A stretch of 64,000 bases of DNA from Chitinophaga sp. HK235. GTDB taxonomy: Bacteria; Bacteroidota; Bacteroidia; Chitinophagales; Chitinophagaceae. A model generated the notes under the pieces. The model did no database searches. It saw nothing but the letters and a program-made list of their open reading frames with translations, and had not been told where the DNA came from. Location of the stretch: assembly GCF_018255755.1 (NCBI RefSeq), contig NZ_CP073766.1, positions 3,286,001-3,350,000 of the forward strand, written 5' to 3'. Position numbers and translations under genes: made by a program. This document shows positions 62,898 through 64,000 of this stretch, piece by piece (the stretch's first letter is position 1; each line of letters begins with the position of its first letter).

Positions 62898-63302
62898 TGT
62901 TTATATATATTATTTCATTTCAGTTTGCTGCCTGGGTATGGGCAATACAGTATCGGGCAGGAATCCCCACCATGTCCACCAACGATACATTCACGATTTC
63001 ATCAGTAACCGGCGTCGCTACAGTGCCGGAGAGAAATGTACAATACTATTATAGGTAATATCTGCCTGCAAAAATATCCACGACAAAACGAAATCATTTT
63101 CGATATCAGGAAAAATAAACGGGGATTTTTTTTCCGCATTGCGCAGATAACAGAAAAGTACAGGTGATAACGCGATGGGACATACGAAGCAACACAACCC
63201 ACCCGGAAAAAAAATTCCGTATCTGAACATTTTCGCCGTTATTGTTTATGGTACTACATCGACAGACCTTTGTGTCATTCCAAAAAATCAAATGATATCA
63301 CT
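62898..63302. other. Gene-free divergent intergenic region
   Basis: 405 bases between the iron-receptor gene (minus) and the oxidoreductase gene (plus). No credible coding frame is present; three short minus-strand frames lack starts or family character. A CAAAAATA at 63069-63076 reads as a minus-strand -7 element but has no good -33 partner. GACCTTTG at 63265-63272 is a one-mismatch -7 element for the plus strand, with ATTG at 63241-63244 upstream. Confidence 0.5.
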
Positions 63303-64000
63303 ATGACAACAAGCACAATAAAAGCCGTTACGTTGATAGGTTTGGGAGCTATGGGCCAGGCGCTGGCTCAGGCTTTATTACAACAGGGATTTAAAGTAAC
63401 CGTATGGAACCGCAATGCCGCTAAAGCTGCACCATTGCAGGCAGCAGGTGCCATCGTGGCCGCCACGGCACAGGAAGCTGTCAGTGCCAGTCCTGTGGTG
63501 ATCACCTGCATTACAGATTATCATATCAGCCGCAGCATCATGCATACACAGGCCGTGGCGGCAGCCTTAAAAAGTAAAACATGGATAGAACTGAGCTCTG
63601 GCACACCTAAAGAAGCCCGGGATCAGGAAGCATGGGCCAAGGCAAATGACATCCACTATCTGGATGGCGCCATACTCGCCACTCCCGACCAGATAGGCCG
63701 CCCCAACACATCGCTATTCGTATCCGGCAGCAAAACAGCCTATGATAACAGCGAAGCTCCGCTCAAAGCCATAGCTGGCGCTTTGCAGTATATGGGTGAA
63801 GATTCCGGAGCTGCTTCCACCTGGGACATGGGCTTCCTCGCCGTCCTCTTTGGAGCCATGAGTGGTTTCTTCCACGGTGGTAGAGTATTTGAAGCAGAAG
63901 GACTGACGATAGGTGCACTGGGCAACATGATACCACTGATAGCACCGGCATTGGGAGAGATGTTAAAACATCAGGGAGATACCATCCAGTCGGGCAGCTA
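63303..64000 (+). CDS. NAD(P)-dependent oxidoreductase, imine-reductase/6PGDH-like (3' end cut by window)
   Basis: The first 232 codons are visible. The Rossmann start VTLIGLGAMGQALAQALLQQ gives the GxGxMG dinucleotide site. VTVWNRNAAKAAPLQAAGA places Arg after the second strand, which favours NADPH. ITCITDY, LSSGTPKEARD (with the substrate-binding SGTP turn) and HYLDGAILATPDQIG follow the order of the 3-hydroxyisobutyrate/6-phosphogluconate dehydrogenase family. The segment after about residue 160 looks like the helical dimerisation domain of imine reductases (MGFLAVLFGAMSGFFHGGRV). The substrate is unknown. The ATG at 63303 lies about 30 bases after a weak promoter-like sequence. Confidence 0.9.
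   Translation, partial: MTTSTIKAVTLIGLGAMGQALAQALLQQGFKVTVWNRNAAKAAPLQAAGAIVAATAQEAVSASPVVITCITDYHISRSIMHTQAVAAALKSKTWIELSSGTPKEARDQEAWAKANDIHYLDGAILATPDQIGRPNTSLFVSGSKTAYDNSEAPLKAIAGALQYMGEDSGAASTWDMGFLAVLFGAMSGFFHGGRVFEAEGLTIGALGNMIPLIAPALGEMLKHQGDTIQSGS

Noticed and set aside
63069..63076. CAAAAATA as promoter of the iron receptor
   Set aside because: It matches the -7 element on the minus strand, but the nearest CAAA lies only 7 bases away and nothing suitable lies 18-21 bases away.
63018..63291. Three short minus-strand frames in the gap before the oxidoreductase gene
   Set aside because: They overlap one another in different frames, have no family character and are no better than chance for this length.
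1..64000. CRISPR array, insertion sequence, prophage or integrase
   Set aside because: No regularly spaced repeats, transposase motifs, phage structural genes or recombinase were found. AT-rich genes at 15942-17545 and 44117-45883 suggest transfer, but no mobility gene or attachment repeat is visible.

Overview
The window looks like chromosome from a Bacteroidota bacterium close to Chitinophaga (family Chitinophagaceae). Three kinds of evidence point there: SusC/SusD pairs, STN-type TonB receptors driven by ECF sigma/FecR pairs, and families typical of that group (DUF4374, DUF4855, DUF4998, DUF5000, FAS1 lipoproteins, LytS/LytTR pairs). The start-codon regions lack Shine-Dalgarno signals, and TAnnTTTG promoters occur. 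By eye most genes are near 50% GC. No tRNA, rRNA, CRISPR array, transposase or integrase was seen.

Layout. 1-5471: an RND drug-efflux operon on the minus strand (outer-membrane factor cut by the window edge), divergent from a COG2345-type regulator; the shared intergenic region holds two face-to-face promoters and a perfect operator-like inverted repeat. 5539-15322: a complete polysaccharide-utilisation locus (sigma, FecR, SusC, SusD, a GH144-like endo-glucanase, a GH43-like enzyme with a discoidin module) ending in a palindrome that contains the last stop codon. 15358-18481 (minus): an ecotin-like protease inhibitor, an AT-rich two-gene cassette of unknown function, and an FkbM methyltransferase. 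18782-35896 (minus): a 17-kb run of ten co-directional genes (sigma, FecR, STN-type TonB receptor, two unknown or DUF4397-like lipoproteins, three two-domain FAS1 lipoproteins, an Oar-like receptor, and a lipoprotein with five IPT/TIG domains plus an NHL propeller). It has no SusD.

35986-41383 (plus): a GT87-like membrane protein, a LytS/LytTR two-component pair and a CocE-type secreted hydrolase. 41532-45883: an intact lipoprotein gene, a frameshifted paralogue and a short third remnant, interleaved with a beta/gamma-crystallin-like small protein and followed by an AT-rich 588-residue protein with a C-terminal HEPN-like RNxxxH motif (candidate anti-phage RNase). 46261-56755: a second sigma/FecR/SusC/SusD locus whose accessory genes are DUF5000-, DUF4998- and DUF4855-type proteins with no classical glycosidase. 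56843-62897 (minus): a nucleoside-phosphorylase-like protein, then an iron/siderophore uptake operon (TonB receptor, DUF4374, PepSY membrane protein). 63303-64000: the start of an imine-reductase-like NADPH dehydrogenase.

How it fits together. Each of the three sigma/FecR pairs sits beside a TonB receptor that carries an N-terminal STN signalling domain, whereas the two receptors without STN lack a sigma/FecR pair of their own. This fits three separate surface-signalling circuits that switch on uptake of different substrates. The most likely undescribed material is the two-gene cassette at 15942-17545, the HEPN-like gene at 44117-45883 and the SusD-less FAS1 operon.
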